Assembly: GCF_039542345.1 (NCBI RefSeq)
Contig: NZ_BAABHY010000001.1
Coordinates: forward strand, 1,240,001 to 1,304,000
Length of the DNA: 64,000 bases
Source: Orbus sasakiae
GTDB taxonomy: Bacteria; Pseudomonadota; Gammaproteobacteria; Enterobacterales; Orbaceae
Direction of reading: 5' to 3'
The notes below the pieces were generated by a model that was not told the DNA's origin, made no database searches, and saw only the letters and a program-made list of their open reading frames with translations. The position numbers and the translations under genes are program-made. Positions 34,859-44,153 of the stretch are shown piece after piece. Position 1 is the first letter of the stretch. Each line of letters opens with the position of its first letter.

Positions 34859-36127
34859 TCAAGACTCATTACGTATGCACACAATAAATCTATTTGCTAA
34901 TCCCGTGTCCCGAGTTAGTGCCCCAGTAGTAGAATTAAACACTTGTGGGTAAGACCCTTGAAACTCTTTTGCATAATACCAACCATTATTCCAACCCGCA
35001 TTTGTATATTGAATGAGATTACCCCACTCACCAAATAATGATCCTATCTTTCTTGTCCCTGCAACATTATTTAGGTTAGAGTACTGTGCTGAAGTCAAAT
35101 AGCTAGCACTAGAATAACTATATGTTCCCTTTGAGAAAGAAGCATTGGGTTCTCCAGATGTCGACGTTAAATTATTGCACACAGCCGAAACACTACTTCC
35201 CCAAGTTCCTGATGATGGACTTGTGCTATTCACAAACCATTTTATGGGTGTTTTTATTGTATAAGTAAGTTTATGATTAGCAAATGGCGTCCCCGTTTTA
35301 CCCGTTGCAGTCAGTGTGACATCCGTTCCATCCCCTCGATTAACTAACGTAACACGCCCAGAGGATGAATCAATTGCGGCTATCGAGCTATGACTACTCG
35401 ACCAAGTATAATTTGTTGCACTTGCTGTATCTTGCATTACCAGATCGAATTTCGCATTATAAAACCCGACAGTGGGAAAGCCACTATCAGTATCGAAGGT
35501 TACCGGTGGCGACTGCGATAAGGTTTTTATACCAGATAATTGATTAGGAATAACTAGATTGACTGTTTTTTGTATTGTTGCTTGGTTAACAAAAGGATCT
35601 CCATAAGCAGACGTAATATTTACTACTGCGCTAATGATTGCCTGCACGGTGTCACCAATCGCTAAACCGGCGTCGGATAGTGTTGTGGTCGAGGTTGTTG
35701 TAACCGTTGTCCCATCAACTTTTTTCCAGGTTATTTTGAGACTATCATTGACGAAGGTAATCGGTTGTGTAGCAGCAATATCACCATCATTATCAGCATA
35801 AAATTGACTGGCTGAATCCATTGAGCCTTTCGCTAAGTAATCACTAAATTTATCACTTAATGAAGCAAAAACTGAAGTATCCGTGATATTTTTTGTTTTA
35901 TAATCTAGGGATAACATGACATCACCCGCATTATCACTATTCAATATTGGCTTTGAACCTTGTATTGTTTTAGCAGTCATTGCAGTAAGTGCTGTCATGG
36001 CATAGGGATGATAGCTAAAACTGGCAAACACAATTAGAGTTAATTGTAAAAATAAAATTTTTTTTGTTGGAAATAAAGACGATAATAACAGCGGTTGAGA
36101 AGTGAAAAATAGCATTTTGATACTCAC
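34859..36127 (-). CDS. Exported Ig-like surface protein, paralog A
   Basis: 422 residues. Long N-terminal signal region with a hydrophobic core (ILFLQLTLIVFASFSY); several upstream starts are possible. A conserved motif AKTIQGSKP follows the signal. Residues about 210-300 resemble a bacterial Ig-like (Big_2) domain (YTWSSSHSSIAAIDSSSGRV; LVNRGDGTDVTLTATG). The C-terminal part, about 120 residues, has one Cys near its start (SAVCNNL) and one at the end (RFIVCIRNE), likely a disulfide, with EWG and YYAKEF in between, recalling invasin/intimin lectin-like end domains. No beta-barrel, LPXTG or anchor is seen, so it may be secreted or attached via a partner. Related to paralog B. Confidence 0.65.
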   Translation of the reverse strand: MSIKMLFFTSQPLLLSSLFPTKKILFLQLTLIVFASFSYHPYAMTALTAMTAKTIQGSKPILNSDNAGDVMLSLDYKTKNITDTSVFASLSDKFSDYLAKGSMDSASQFYADNDGDIAATQPITFVNDSLKITWKKVDGTTVTTTSTTTLSDAGLAIGDTVQAIISAVVNITSAYGDPFVNQATIQKTVNLVIPNQLSGIKTLSQSPPVTFDTDSGFPTVGFYNAKFDLVMQDTASATNYTWSSSHSSIAAIDSSSGRVTLVNRGDGTDVTLTATGKTGTPFANHKLTYTIKTPIKWFVNSTSPSSGTWGSSVSAVCNNLTSTSGEPNASFSKGTYSYSSASYLTSAQYSNLNNVAGTRKIGSLFGEWGNLIQYTNAGWNNGWYYAKEFQGSYPQVFNSTTGALTRDTGLANRFIVCIRNES

Positions 36128-36490
36128 TGGCTAATGGCTCAAAATCACGACAAAAAATCGAATTATCAAATATATTATTATTTAATTGTAAAGATTTTGA
36201 TAAAATTATTCTAAGGTGAGCAGGATTATATCAGCCTACATGAAAAGTATATAACTGTTAATAACGATCAATATTCATACTTTTAATAGTTAATATCTAT
36301 TTATATGCATTTATTGATCGATCTAAGTTATTAAATTATTTAGCTTATGCACAAAAATGTGCGCATAGATCGGCATTAATATGCTATAGATACAGATAAA
36401 ATCGATCATAAATATTTAAACTTAGCACTTAGTACATCATTAATCGTATAAGAATTAGATAGACTTTGCTGCTTCAGTTTCAAATATACG
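36128..36490. other. Intergenic region between the two Ig-like genes
   Basis: No gene. It contains the upstream element at 36243-36325, repeated before paralog B, and a 16-base stretch at about 36389 (GATCGGCATTAATATG) identical to the right side of the pyc terminator, possibly a decayed terminator copy. Confidence 0.5.
36243..36325 (-). repeat. Shared upstream element, copy A
   Basis: Aligns without gaps to 38113-38195; the first 36 bases differ at only one position (AAAAGTATATAACT, ATAACGATCAATATTCA shared). Located 116-198 bp before the start of paralog A. Confidence 0.75.
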
Positions 36491-38008
36491 TTACTCCTGA
36501 TTGACACAAATTGTCGCCATGTTGTTATTCATGCTTGTCCACCCAACCATTCCGTTATTACTGAAAACAATATAGCGACGCGTTGTTTGGTAAACTTCTC
36601 TTACCCAAACGGGCTGATTTGGGAAAAGGGCTGAATCATAATCACTCATATAACTCCATTCAGCAAAAAAACCATCTCCAACGACGCGTTGATATACCGA
36701 ACTCGATGAGGTCCCCACCCATCCGTAACCTGACGTATTGGTTAAATCAGAAATTGATGGCACGGTATAATGGTTTGCATTTAAATTGCTGCACCATACA
36801 TCACCATATTTACCATCTGTATCGGTTGCTACGCCATTACCTACCCCAACTAAAGGGGAATTATCATTTGATGATGCCGTGTTATATTGACTTTTATTAC
36901 CTCTAAAAATAAACCATCTTTTTAATTCAAAGGTATAACTGATACTCACATTAGGAGTAACAGATTCATCGGTTGCAATAATCGTAATTTTAACAGGCGC
37001 ACTTTGACTGCCACTAAATACATCTGGCTTTACGCTCGGTATCGTTTGTGTATTTTTATCACTAAGCAAAACATCGGGGCCATTTAATGTCACTCGTACC
37101 ATACTGCTATTATAAAAATTAACAAAACCATAAACATCCGATGCTTTAGAATGATCTATTGTCGCTGAAACATTACCATTAGAGGTGACTTGCCAGTTCA
37201 AATCATTTGCATTTAATCCATTGATAATCAAATAAAAATATAATTGATTTGCACCAGTAGTCGGAAAATTATTAGCACTTACTGATTGATTAGCATACCC
37301 ATATGCACTATTCCATATGCCATTATTCGGGTCATTTTGCGCAGTACCATATTGCAAATTAGGTGAAGCAAAACAGATGCTTGGCGTAAAATTAAGTGCA
37401 AAATTACGGTAAGGGATAACGGTTATTGTTTGATTTGGATAAGCCTGTATTGCTGGATCACCATATTCTGTCGATAGTGAAATGGGTCCAGTAATTTTCA
37501 GATAAGGTGTAATCCCCTGTGCAGATAATTCACAAAAGGTTACTAATTGTTGATCTGAGCTTAACTCATATTCAGTGGCACTATCCGCATAATACCAGTT
37601 AATGCCAGCACCAGATAAGCTAAACCCACTGTCACCATCATCATCAACAACATTATCCCCACTAATTAATGGAAGAAAAGCGATGTCTAAATCTGCTAAA
37701 ATTGTAGCCGGCGACACATTCCCAGCAGTATAGACTGAATTAATTTTATTCGAAAACTCATCACTTGAAAAATATTTGCTGCCATCGTAAATAATGCCAA
37801 ATAAACCAAGCTCTGCACCATTTTGTATATCGGTTTCAATTTGGGTGGAAAAACGAGGTACTGTCCCTTTTATCGTCTGACTGGTCGACACCGTTAGTGC
37901 ACAATAACCAAGATTCGAATAAAATACACATAATAAAAAAAACGATAACCACGAAGTCCGCACGGCTAAAAGTAACATTTTTAACACTCGTTTATGATCA
38001 AAAATCAT
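36491..38008 (-). CDS. Exported Ig-like surface protein, paralog B
   Basis: 505 residues with a signal sequence (SWLSFFLLCVFYSNLGYCA) followed by LTVSTSQTIKGTVPRFS, matching the motif after the signal of paralog A. The middle contains Ig-like beta segments (ATIDHSKASDVYGFVNF; VRVTLNGPDV) and a strand-rich SVTPNVSISYTFELKRW boundary. The C-terminal domain again starts W-F, has DVWCSNL and ends MATICVNQE, with FFAEWSYM and VREVYQ between, the same order as paralog A. Probably a surface or secreted adhesin-like protein. Overall identity between the pair is low outside these motifs. Ligand unknown. Confidence 0.65.
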   Translation of the reverse strand: MIFDHKRVLKMLLLAVRTSWLSFFLLCVFYSNLGYCALTVSTSQTIKGTVPRFSTQIETDIQNGAELGLFGIIYDGSKYFSSDEFSNKINSVYTAGNVSPATILADLDIAFLPLISGDNVVDDDGDSGFSLSGAGINWYYADSATEYELSSDQQLVTFCELSAQGITPYLKITGPISLSTEYGDPAIQAYPNQTITVIPYRNFALNFTPSICFASPNLQYGTAQNDPNNGIWNSAYGYANQSVSANNFPTTGANQLYFYLIINGLNANDLNWQVTSNGNVSATIDHSKASDVYGFVNFYNSSMVRVTLNGPDVLLSDKNTQTIPSVKPDVFSGSQSAPVKITIIATDESVTPNVSISYTFELKRWFIFRGNKSQYNTASSNDNSPLVGVGNGVATDTDGKYGDVWCSNLNANHYTVPSISDLTNTSGYGWVGTSSSSVYQRVVGDGFFAEWSYMSDYDSALFPNQPVWVREVYQTTRRYIVFSNNGMVGWTSMNNNMATICVNQE

Positions 38009-38112
38009 GATAAAAAACTTAAACCTACAATAATGTCATTGGCTATAAGTTAATTATGACTAATTTTGATAAATTTTTTTTAAAAATAAACGAAAGTATA
38101 ACAGCCAAAATC

Positions 38113-38195
38113 AAAAGTATATAACTGGTAATAACGATCAATATTCACATTTTTAATAACCAATAACTATTCATAAGATCTTATTGATCACTGCA
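38113..38195 (-). repeat. Shared upstream element, copy B
   Basis: Partner of 36243-36325, located 105-187 bp before paralog B. Confidence 0.75.
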
Positions 38196-38222
38196 ATCTA
38201 TTGAATCATTGAATAGATTAAT

Positions 38223-38249
38223 AAAAAATGCCGATCGTAGATCGACATT
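38223..38249 (-). terminator. Terminator of the DUF1266 gene
   Basis: AATGCCGATC/GATCGACATT with one mismatch and a 3-base loop, then a T-run on the minus strand, 20 bp past the stop. Confidence 0.82.
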
Positions 38250-38268
38250 CATTTGGCATAAAGATAAA

Positions 38269-39069
38269 TTAATGTGGTAATGGGTATTTTAACCAAGGAC
38301 TTTTAGGATCACTGATTGCTTGAAAATAAATATCAAATAAACCCGAAATTGCCCCATCATCATGGCTCCAAATTGAACGACCTAACATATAACTCTGTCC
38401 AAATGCATTCCAGCTAGTAAAAGCCATACTCAACTGCGGCATGATACTATCAATACTTTGCCAAGCCTGCTCAGCGGTAATATAACCACATGTATAACTT
38501 GCCCTAGCAATATAGACTAAGCGTCCTAAATCCCAAGCTAGAGCTCCGCGTTTAAAAATATCCTGCACTTCATTAGAATCCGCTGCGATTTTATACTCAA
38601 TGAGTGTTGCAGACACGGCTTGAAGTGAATCGGTGTAATTATAAATATCATTTTGATCCATCTCTGGAAAGTGTAGTTCGATATAACTTTGCCATTGTGA
38701 TTTATCCACCGCTAAAAAGGTTTGGATAGCGGCATTATATTCTTGATGGATTAGACCAAATGTTTTAAGCCTTGCTAATGCACTGTCAGTTGAATAAATT
38801 CCCCATGCACTACGTAAACGTTGTTTTTGTTCGGCTTTGATTGCACCTACTTTGGTTGTTTCGAGCGTATCAGTATAAAACATATTTTGCTCGGCAATAA
38901 TCAACGCAGCGGATAACGCGAGTTGTCGTTCATAGGATAAATTAGCTGTTTTATTTGGATTACAACTAAATGCTTTATGTCGGAAAACATTAATTAAAAG
39001 TAAGATAGTGCGACCAAATTTAAACCAAACGATAGCCATAATCACTAAGATAATAATGATAGTTGTCAT
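38269..39069 (-). CDS. DUF1266 protein (YbeU/YbeR-like)
   Basis: 266 residues. One N-terminal membrane helix (IIIILVIMAIVWFKFGRTILLLI), then a soluble DUF1266 domain with the signature WGIYSTDSALARLKTFGL and the end region WDLGRLVYIARASYTCGYIT ... SWNAFGQSYMLGRSIW. E. coli YbeQ/R/U proteins share this domain; function unknown. SD AAGGA is present. Directly upstream, between the ribosome site and any promoter, is a run of 6.75 copies of an 8-bp repeat, so expression may be phase variable. Confidence 0.82.
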   Translation of the reverse strand: MTTIIIILVIMAIVWFKFGRTILLLINVFRHKAFSCNPNKTANLSYERQLALSAALIIAEQNMFYTDTLETTKVGAIKAEQKQRLRSAWGIYSTDSALARLKTFGLIHQEYNAAIQTFLAVDKSQWQSYIELHFPEMDQNDIYNYTDSLQAVSATLIEYKIAADSNEVQDIFKRGALAWDLGRLVYIARASYTCGYITAEQAWQSIDSIMPQLSMAFTSWNAFGQSYMLGRSIWSHDDGAISGLFDIYFQAISDPKSPWLKYPLPH

Positions 39070-39087
39070 GTGTCATTTCCTTTTTAT

Positions 39088-39141
39088 ATTGTTTTATTGT
39101 TTTATTGTTTTATTGTTTTATTGTTTTATTGTTTTATTGTT
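39088..39141 (-). repeat. Octanucleotide tandem repeat, ATTGTTTT x 6.75
   Basis: Six perfect 8-bp copies (39088-39135) plus ATTGTT. It begins 19 bp upstream of the DUF1266 start codon. Perfect copies suggest active slippage. Confidence 0.9.
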
Positions 39142-39375
39142 ATTAATTTTATGGATTAATTTATGTTCATGAACAATAAATTATAGTATATGTGGTTTTA
39201 TGGTTTTAAGCACATAAATAATGATTATCTATAAATGATTAACTCACTTCACGGAGATATCGTAAATATCATTTTCTTAATTAGCTGATTTTAATCGAGA
39301 TAAAAATAGGTATGACGAAAGAAGTGATGAATAAGTACTAATGATGTACAAATAAATACATTATTTATGACTGTC
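39142..39375. other. AT-rich gap upstream of the octanucleotide repeat
   Basis: No gene seen; expected to hold the DUF1266 promoter on the minus strand. Confidence 0.4.
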
Positions 39376-39404
39376 AAAAAAAATGCCGATCATTGATCGG
39401 CATT
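39376..39404 (-). terminator. Terminator of pyc
   Basis: Perfect 10-bp stem AATGCCGATC/GATCGGCATT with a 3-base loop and an eight-T tail on the minus strand, 21 bp past the stop. Confidence 0.92.
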
Positions 39405-39424
39405 AATATGTGTAGAAGTAAGGG

Positions 39425-42400
39425 TTATGCTAATTCAATCAAGAGATCATGAGTTTCAATAACGCTACCTGGTTTTATATAAACCTGTTTTACGACCCCA
39501 TCACACTCAGCAGTAATGGTTGTTTCCATTTTCATCGCTTCAATCGATAATAAGGCTTCACCTTTTTTCACTTTTTGACCCGCTTTCACCGACAGTAAAG
39601 CAATCATGCCAGGCATAGGGGCCGCAACATGATAAGGATTACCAACTTCAGCTTTGCGTGTTGAATTGGCTTTTTGCTCTTTACCCGCTTCAGGCACATC
39701 AATGGTTCTCGGTTGACCATTCATTTCAAAAAAGACTTTCGCTAAACCACTGTCGTCATTTTCAGCACGGCCGGTACGACTTATCACAATCACTTTGCCT
39801 TTTTCAATCTCAATGTTGACTTCTTCTTGGTTTTGCAAGCCATAAAAGAAATTAGCTGTCGGTATCTTCGATACATCGCTATATTTTTCAACGTAGCCTT
39901 GATAGTCTAAATACACTTTTGGATACATAAGATAAGCAGCGAGTTCTTTATCATCAACTGTCGCAATGTCTTTATTCAATAATTTAGCCAATTCTGCTCG
40001 GGTCTGTTCAAGATCAACTGCGGGTAAAAACGCACCGACCCGACCTTTAATAGGCTGTTCACCTTTTAAAATACGTGCTTGAATAGCCGCAGGGAAACCA
40101 TCAGGTGGAAAACCAAGCTCACCTTTCATCATTGATACCACTGAAGCAGGAAAATCAATTTCATAATCAGGATTTGCCACATCCTCGATCGTCAGATTAT
40201 TGACCACCATATAAATGGCTAAATCTCCAACCACTTTTGACGTTGGCGTAACTTTTACAATATCACCAAATAAAGTGTTAACATCTCGGTAGGCTTTTGA
40301 TACTTCAGGCCAGCGTTCAGCAAGCCCCATTGCTCGAGCTTGTTCTCGCAAGTTGGTATATTGACCACCCGGCATTTCGTGATTATAAACATCGGATGTT
40401 CCTGCAATATTTACATCAAATGGTTTATATAATGCGCGAACGCCTTCCCAATAATTTGAAATTTGTAATAATGACTCACGGTTTAAACCAGTATCACGTG
40501 ATGTATGCTCAAGTGCAGCGACAATCGATCCTAAGTTTGGTTGAGATGTCATTCCACTTAATGCATCCATCGCACCATCTACCGCATCACAGCCAGCATC
40601 AAGTGCAGCGAGAACCGATGCGGCTGAAATACCACTTGTATCATGTGTGTGGAAATGAATTGGCATCCCCACTTCTTCTTTGAGTGCTTTGACTAATGTT
40701 TTTGCGGCTTCAGGGCGACAAACACCCGACATATCTTTAATACCTAAAATATGTACACCTGATTTTTCTAGCTGTTTAGCCAGTTTAACATAATAGTTTA
40801 GGCTATATTTGGCACGTTTTGGATCAAAAATATCGCCTGTATAACAAATTGCCCCTTCACATAATTTACCTGAATCAAGCACCGCATCAATGGCAACGCG
40901 CATGTTATCAACCCAGTTTAATGAATCAAATACACGGAATAAGTCGATACCATTTTCAGCAGCTTGCTTAACAAAGAACCTCACCACATTATCAGCATAG
41001 TTTGTATAGCCGACTGCATTTGATGAACGCAGTAACATTTGTAACAAAATATTCGGTACGGCTTTGCGTAACTGAATCAAACGTTCCCAAGGATCTTCTT
41101 TTAAAAAGCGCATCGCCGTATCAAATGTTGCTCCCCCCCAACACTCCAATGAAAAGAGTTCGGGTAACATACGCGCGTAGTAAGGCGCGATAGCAAGCAT
41201 ATCATAACTACGCATGCGGGTTGCAAATAATGATTGATGCGCATCACGCATTGATGTATCCGTAATTAACGTCTGCGGTGTACTTTTCATCCACTCAATA
41301 AAACCTTGCACACCAAGCTTTTGCAAGCGGTCACGAGAACCTTCCGGAATGGCTGTATTAAGTTTACAATCAGGTAGGGTTGGTATGCTTAAAGGTAATT
41401 TTGGTATCTCACGCCCTTTCATCTCTGGGTTACCATTTACAGCAACCTCACCAAAAAATTCAAGCAATTTGGTTGCCCGATCTTGAGGTTTATCAAACAC
41501 AAACAATTCAGGTGTCGTATCGATAAAGCGCGTTGTATAGTTGCCCTGATTAAAACACGGATGAGTAATAACATTTTGTAGAAAGAGTAAATTACTGGAT
41601 AAACCGCGAATTCTAAACTCATGTAAAGCTCGGGTCATCGTTGACGTCGCTTCTTCGACGCTGCGTCCACGGGCCGTTACTTTAACTAATAATGAATCAT
41701 AATACGGAGAAATGACCGCGCCAGTATACGCGGTTCCTGCGTCTAATCGAATGCCACTCCCCGAAGCACTGCGGTATACTGAAATACGACCATAATCAGG
41801 TGTAAAGTGATTTTCAGGATTTTCGGTGGTAACACGACATTGTAATGCATGACCTTGTAAATGAATATTTTGCTGACTGGGAACATAGCTTTTTTCATCA
41901 CCGATTTGATAACCTTCAGTGATACGAATTTGAGCTTTAACAATATCAATACCCGTGATTTCTTCGGTTACGGTATGTTCAACTTGAATACGAGGATTGA
42001 CTTCAATAAAATAGAATTTACCTGAATCTACATCATATAAAAATTCAACGGTACCAGCATGAGTATAGTTGGCCGTCTTAACTAATCGCAACGCAGCTTG
42101 GCAAAGTTCTTCACGCTGCTCTGCATTAAAGTATGGCGCAGGAGCGCGTTCAACCACTTTTTGATTACGACGTTGCACCGTACAATCACGTTCAAATAAG
42201 TGAACAAAGTTACCATGTTGGTCAGCTAATATTTGGACTTCAACATGACGTGCACGGCGAATTAACTTTTCAAGAAACACTTCGTCATTGCCAAAAGCCG
42301 CTTTTGCTTCACGTCTTGCAACGTTAATAGCAGGTTCAAGTTCAGTTTCATTTTCAACCGTACGCATACCGCGTCCACCACCACCCCAGCTTGCTTTTAG

Positions 42401-42877
42401 CATAAATGGGTAGCCAATAGCATTGGCCATTTTTTTCACTTCTTCAATGTCACGCGGTAGTGCTTCTGTCGCAGGAACGACCGGTACATTCGCCACTTCA
42501 GCCATATGCCGTGCAGCAATTTTATTACCTAAATTACGCATGACATCGCCGTTAGGACCGATGAAGGCAATCCCAGCTTTAGCACAAGCATCTGCAAAAT
42601 CAGGATTTTCAGATAAAAAACCATATCCAGGATGGATAGCATCGACATTGGCTTCTTTAGCAATACGAATAATATCGTCAATATCAAGATAAGCTTCGAT
42701 AGGTTTTTTCCCTTTACCGACTAAATAGGATTCGTCGGCTTTTAAGCGGTGTAACGCTAAGCGGTCTTCAATTGAAAAAATACCAACAGTGCGAATTCCT
42801 AGTTCATAAGCAGCACGAAAAATTCGAATCGCAATTTCACTGCGGTTGGCAACCAAAATACTACGAATTTCTTTCAT
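39425..42877 (-). CDS. pyc: Pyruvate carboxylase, single-chain
   Basis: 1,150 residues with the full Pyc order. Biotin carboxylase domain (residues 1-450: VANRSEIAIRIFRAAYELGI; KASWGGGGRGMR; FIEVNPRIQVEHTVTEEITG), carboxyltransferase domain (about 530-800: DTSMRDAHQSLFATRMR; GIKDMSGVCRPEAAK; HFHTHDTSG), allosteric linker, and biotinyl domain ending EAMKMETT with biotin-lysine Lys1116. It carboxylates pyruvate to oxaloacetate with ATP and bicarbonate, filling the TCA branch. Enterobacteria usually use PEP carboxylase, so a one-chain Pyc is notable here. SD GAGG. Single-gene unit with its own terminator. Confidence 0.96.
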   Translation of the reverse strand: MKEIRSILVANRSEIAIRIFRAAYELGIRTVGIFSIEDRLALHRLKADESYLVGKGKKPIEAYLDIDDIIRIAKEANVDAIHPGYGFLSENPDFADACAKAGIAFIGPNGDVMRNLGNKIAARHMAEVANVPVVPATEALPRDIEEVKKMANAIGYPFMLKASWGGGGRGMRTVENETELEPAINVARREAKAAFGNDEVFLEKLIRRARHVEVQILADQHGNFVHLFERDCTVQRRNQKVVERAPAPYFNAEQREELCQAALRLVKTANYTHAGTVEFLYDVDSGKFYFIEVNPRIQVEHTVTEEITGIDIVKAQIRITEGYQIGDEKSYVPSQQNIHLQGHALQCRVTTENPENHFTPDYGRISVYRSASGSGIRLDAGTAYTGAVISPYYDSLLVKVTARGRSVEEATSTMTRALHEFRIRGLSSNLLFLQNVITHPCFNQGNYTTRFIDTTPELFVFDKPQDRATKLLEFFGEVAVNGNPEMKGREIPKLPLSIPTLPDCKLNTAIPEGSRDRLQKLGVQGFIEWMKSTPQTLITDTSMRDAHQSLFATRMRSYDMLAIAPYYARMLPELFSLECWGGATFDTAMRFLKEDPWERLIQLRKAVPNILLQMLLRSSNAVGYTNYADNVVRFFVKQAAENGIDLFRVFDSLNWVDNMRVAIDAVLDSGKLCEGAICYTGDIFDPKRAKYSLNYYVKLAKQLEKSGVHILGIKDMSGVCRPEAAKTLVKALKEEVGMPIHFHTHDTSGISAASVLAALDAGCDAVDGAMDALSGMTSQPNLGSIVAALEHTSRDTGLNRESLLQISNYWEGVRALYKPFDVNIAGTSDVYNHEMPGGQYTNLREQARAMGLAERWPEVSKAYRDVNTLFGDIVKVTPTSKVVGDLAIYMVVNNLTIEDVANPDYEIDFPASVVSMMKGELGFPPDGFPAAIQARILKGEQPIKGRVGAFLPAVDLEQTRAELAKLLNKDIATVDDKELAAYLMYPKVYLDYQGYVEKYSDVSKIPTANFFYGLQNQEEVNIEIEKGKVIVISRTGRAENDDSGLAKVFFEMNGQPRTIDVPEAGKEQKANSTRKAEVGNPYHVAAPMPGMIALLSVKAGQKVKKGEALLSIEAMKMETTITAECDGVVKQVYIKPGSVIETHDLLIELA

Positions 42878-43114
42878 ATGACCTCTTATTAATTATTTAT
42901 TTACCTTATTGATGTCAGGCGTTTATCGCCCACAAAGAGATAACATCAGTAACTATGTTTATCGAGTATACGCAATCGTTATTGCTTAGACAATAATTTC
43001 AGTAGGGTTATCATACAAAGTAATAAACTAACTCAATGAAATAAAAAACAATTATTAACGTAAATAGCATTACGCGTAAAAATTAAATAATGATTAAACT
43101 ATTTTTAAAATAAA

Positions 43115-44026
43115 TTAATAAATGAAATGTTGGTTAACCAATTGCAACTCACCTTGCCAACGGTAAGCAACAAGTTTACCTGATGCCAATGCGGCTGAAT
43201 AATCCACACAGGCAATATAAGGTGTTTGGATAATAGGCGTACCAGTTAACCAGTAATGACCAAAAAAAACCGGTTTACAATCTTGATAACTGTCTAATGG
43301 AAAGTCTACTTTACGTTGTAATGCATCAATTTGCTCATCATCAGGAATCAGGCACAATTGATTTAATGTATCGGCTTGATTTAACCACCATTTAATTCTC
43401 GATTTATGGCGTGTTGTCCCCTCTTTGTCTTGATAATATACCCCTTGTGGTAAGGTAATTTCTTTGCCTTTTAATAACACTTCACAATAATCAAATAGCG
43501 CTGTTTTTGGCGTAAAAGCAGCTTGAATAGCACTCTCTTTGAGGCAATGACGGTGATCAAGATAGGGCATAATTTTATCTATCACCTGATTATCCCAACA
43601 AGCATGTATCACACGAATAGCGCTTAAATCTAAAAAAAGGGGTAACGATTTAAACCAGCTTAACCATTGCTGATGAAGCGGGCTGCTGTCACCCACTTGC
43701 GATAAAAACACCTTATGCTGTTTGTGATGAACATGATTATGTTGACGTAAAAAGGTATCGGGCTTTTGTTGATTTTCTGTCATCCAACCAATTGCATTAA
43801 ATTCATGGTTCCCCATTACAGCATAAGCGTTACCATTATCAACCATCTCTTTGACGATTTGCAATGTCTCAAGTTGATAAGGACCTCTATCAATAAAATC
43901 ACCAACAAAAATCACTTTAAAGTCAGGGTGATGAAAGCCTTGATCCGATTTTTGGTAGCCTAGTTTTATTAATAATTGTTGTAATTTTTTTGCTTGTCCA
44001 TGAATATCACCTATAATGTCAAACAT
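43115..44026 (-). CDS. Metallophosphoesterase (PrpE/calcineurin-like)
   Basis: 303 residues with the five calcineurin-type metal motifs: GDIHG (residue 6 on), GDFIDRG, GNHE (AVMGNHEFNAIGW), HACW and GHYW. Such enzymes are protein Ser/Thr phosphatases or dinucleotide polyphosphate hydrolases; the Bacillus PrpE-like layout (FDIIGDIHG at the very start) fits best. Cytosolic, no signal. Single gene. Substrate not deducible. Confidence 0.82.
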   Translation of the reverse strand: MFDIIGDIHGQAKKLQQLLIKLGYQKSDQGFHHPDFKVIFVGDFIDRGPYQLETLQIVKEMVDNGNAYAVMGNHEFNAIGWMTENQQKPDTFLRQHNHVHHKQHKVFLSQVGDSSPLHQQWLSWFKSLPLFLDLSAIRVIHACWDNQVIDKIMPYLDHRHCLKESAIQAAFTPKTALFDYCEVLLKGKEITLPQGVYYQDKEGTTRHKSRIKWWLNQADTLNQLCLIPDDEQIDALQRKVDFPLDSYQDCKPVFFGHYWLTGTPIIQTPYIACVDYSAALASGKLVAYRWQGELQLVNQHFIY

Positions 44027-44153
44027 ATGATCTTACATCCCCCGTTTTACACTTAGATAAGGCATGCGATTTCTGCCCCACTTTATTGAGTTAGCTTTTC
44101 TATTGATTACCCTATCCACGCTTATCAAACAGTCATGCTATTAACTGATAACA

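Noticed and set aside
39088..39141. CRISPR array
   Set aside because: The 8-bp units are contiguous without spacers; it is a simple sequence repeat.
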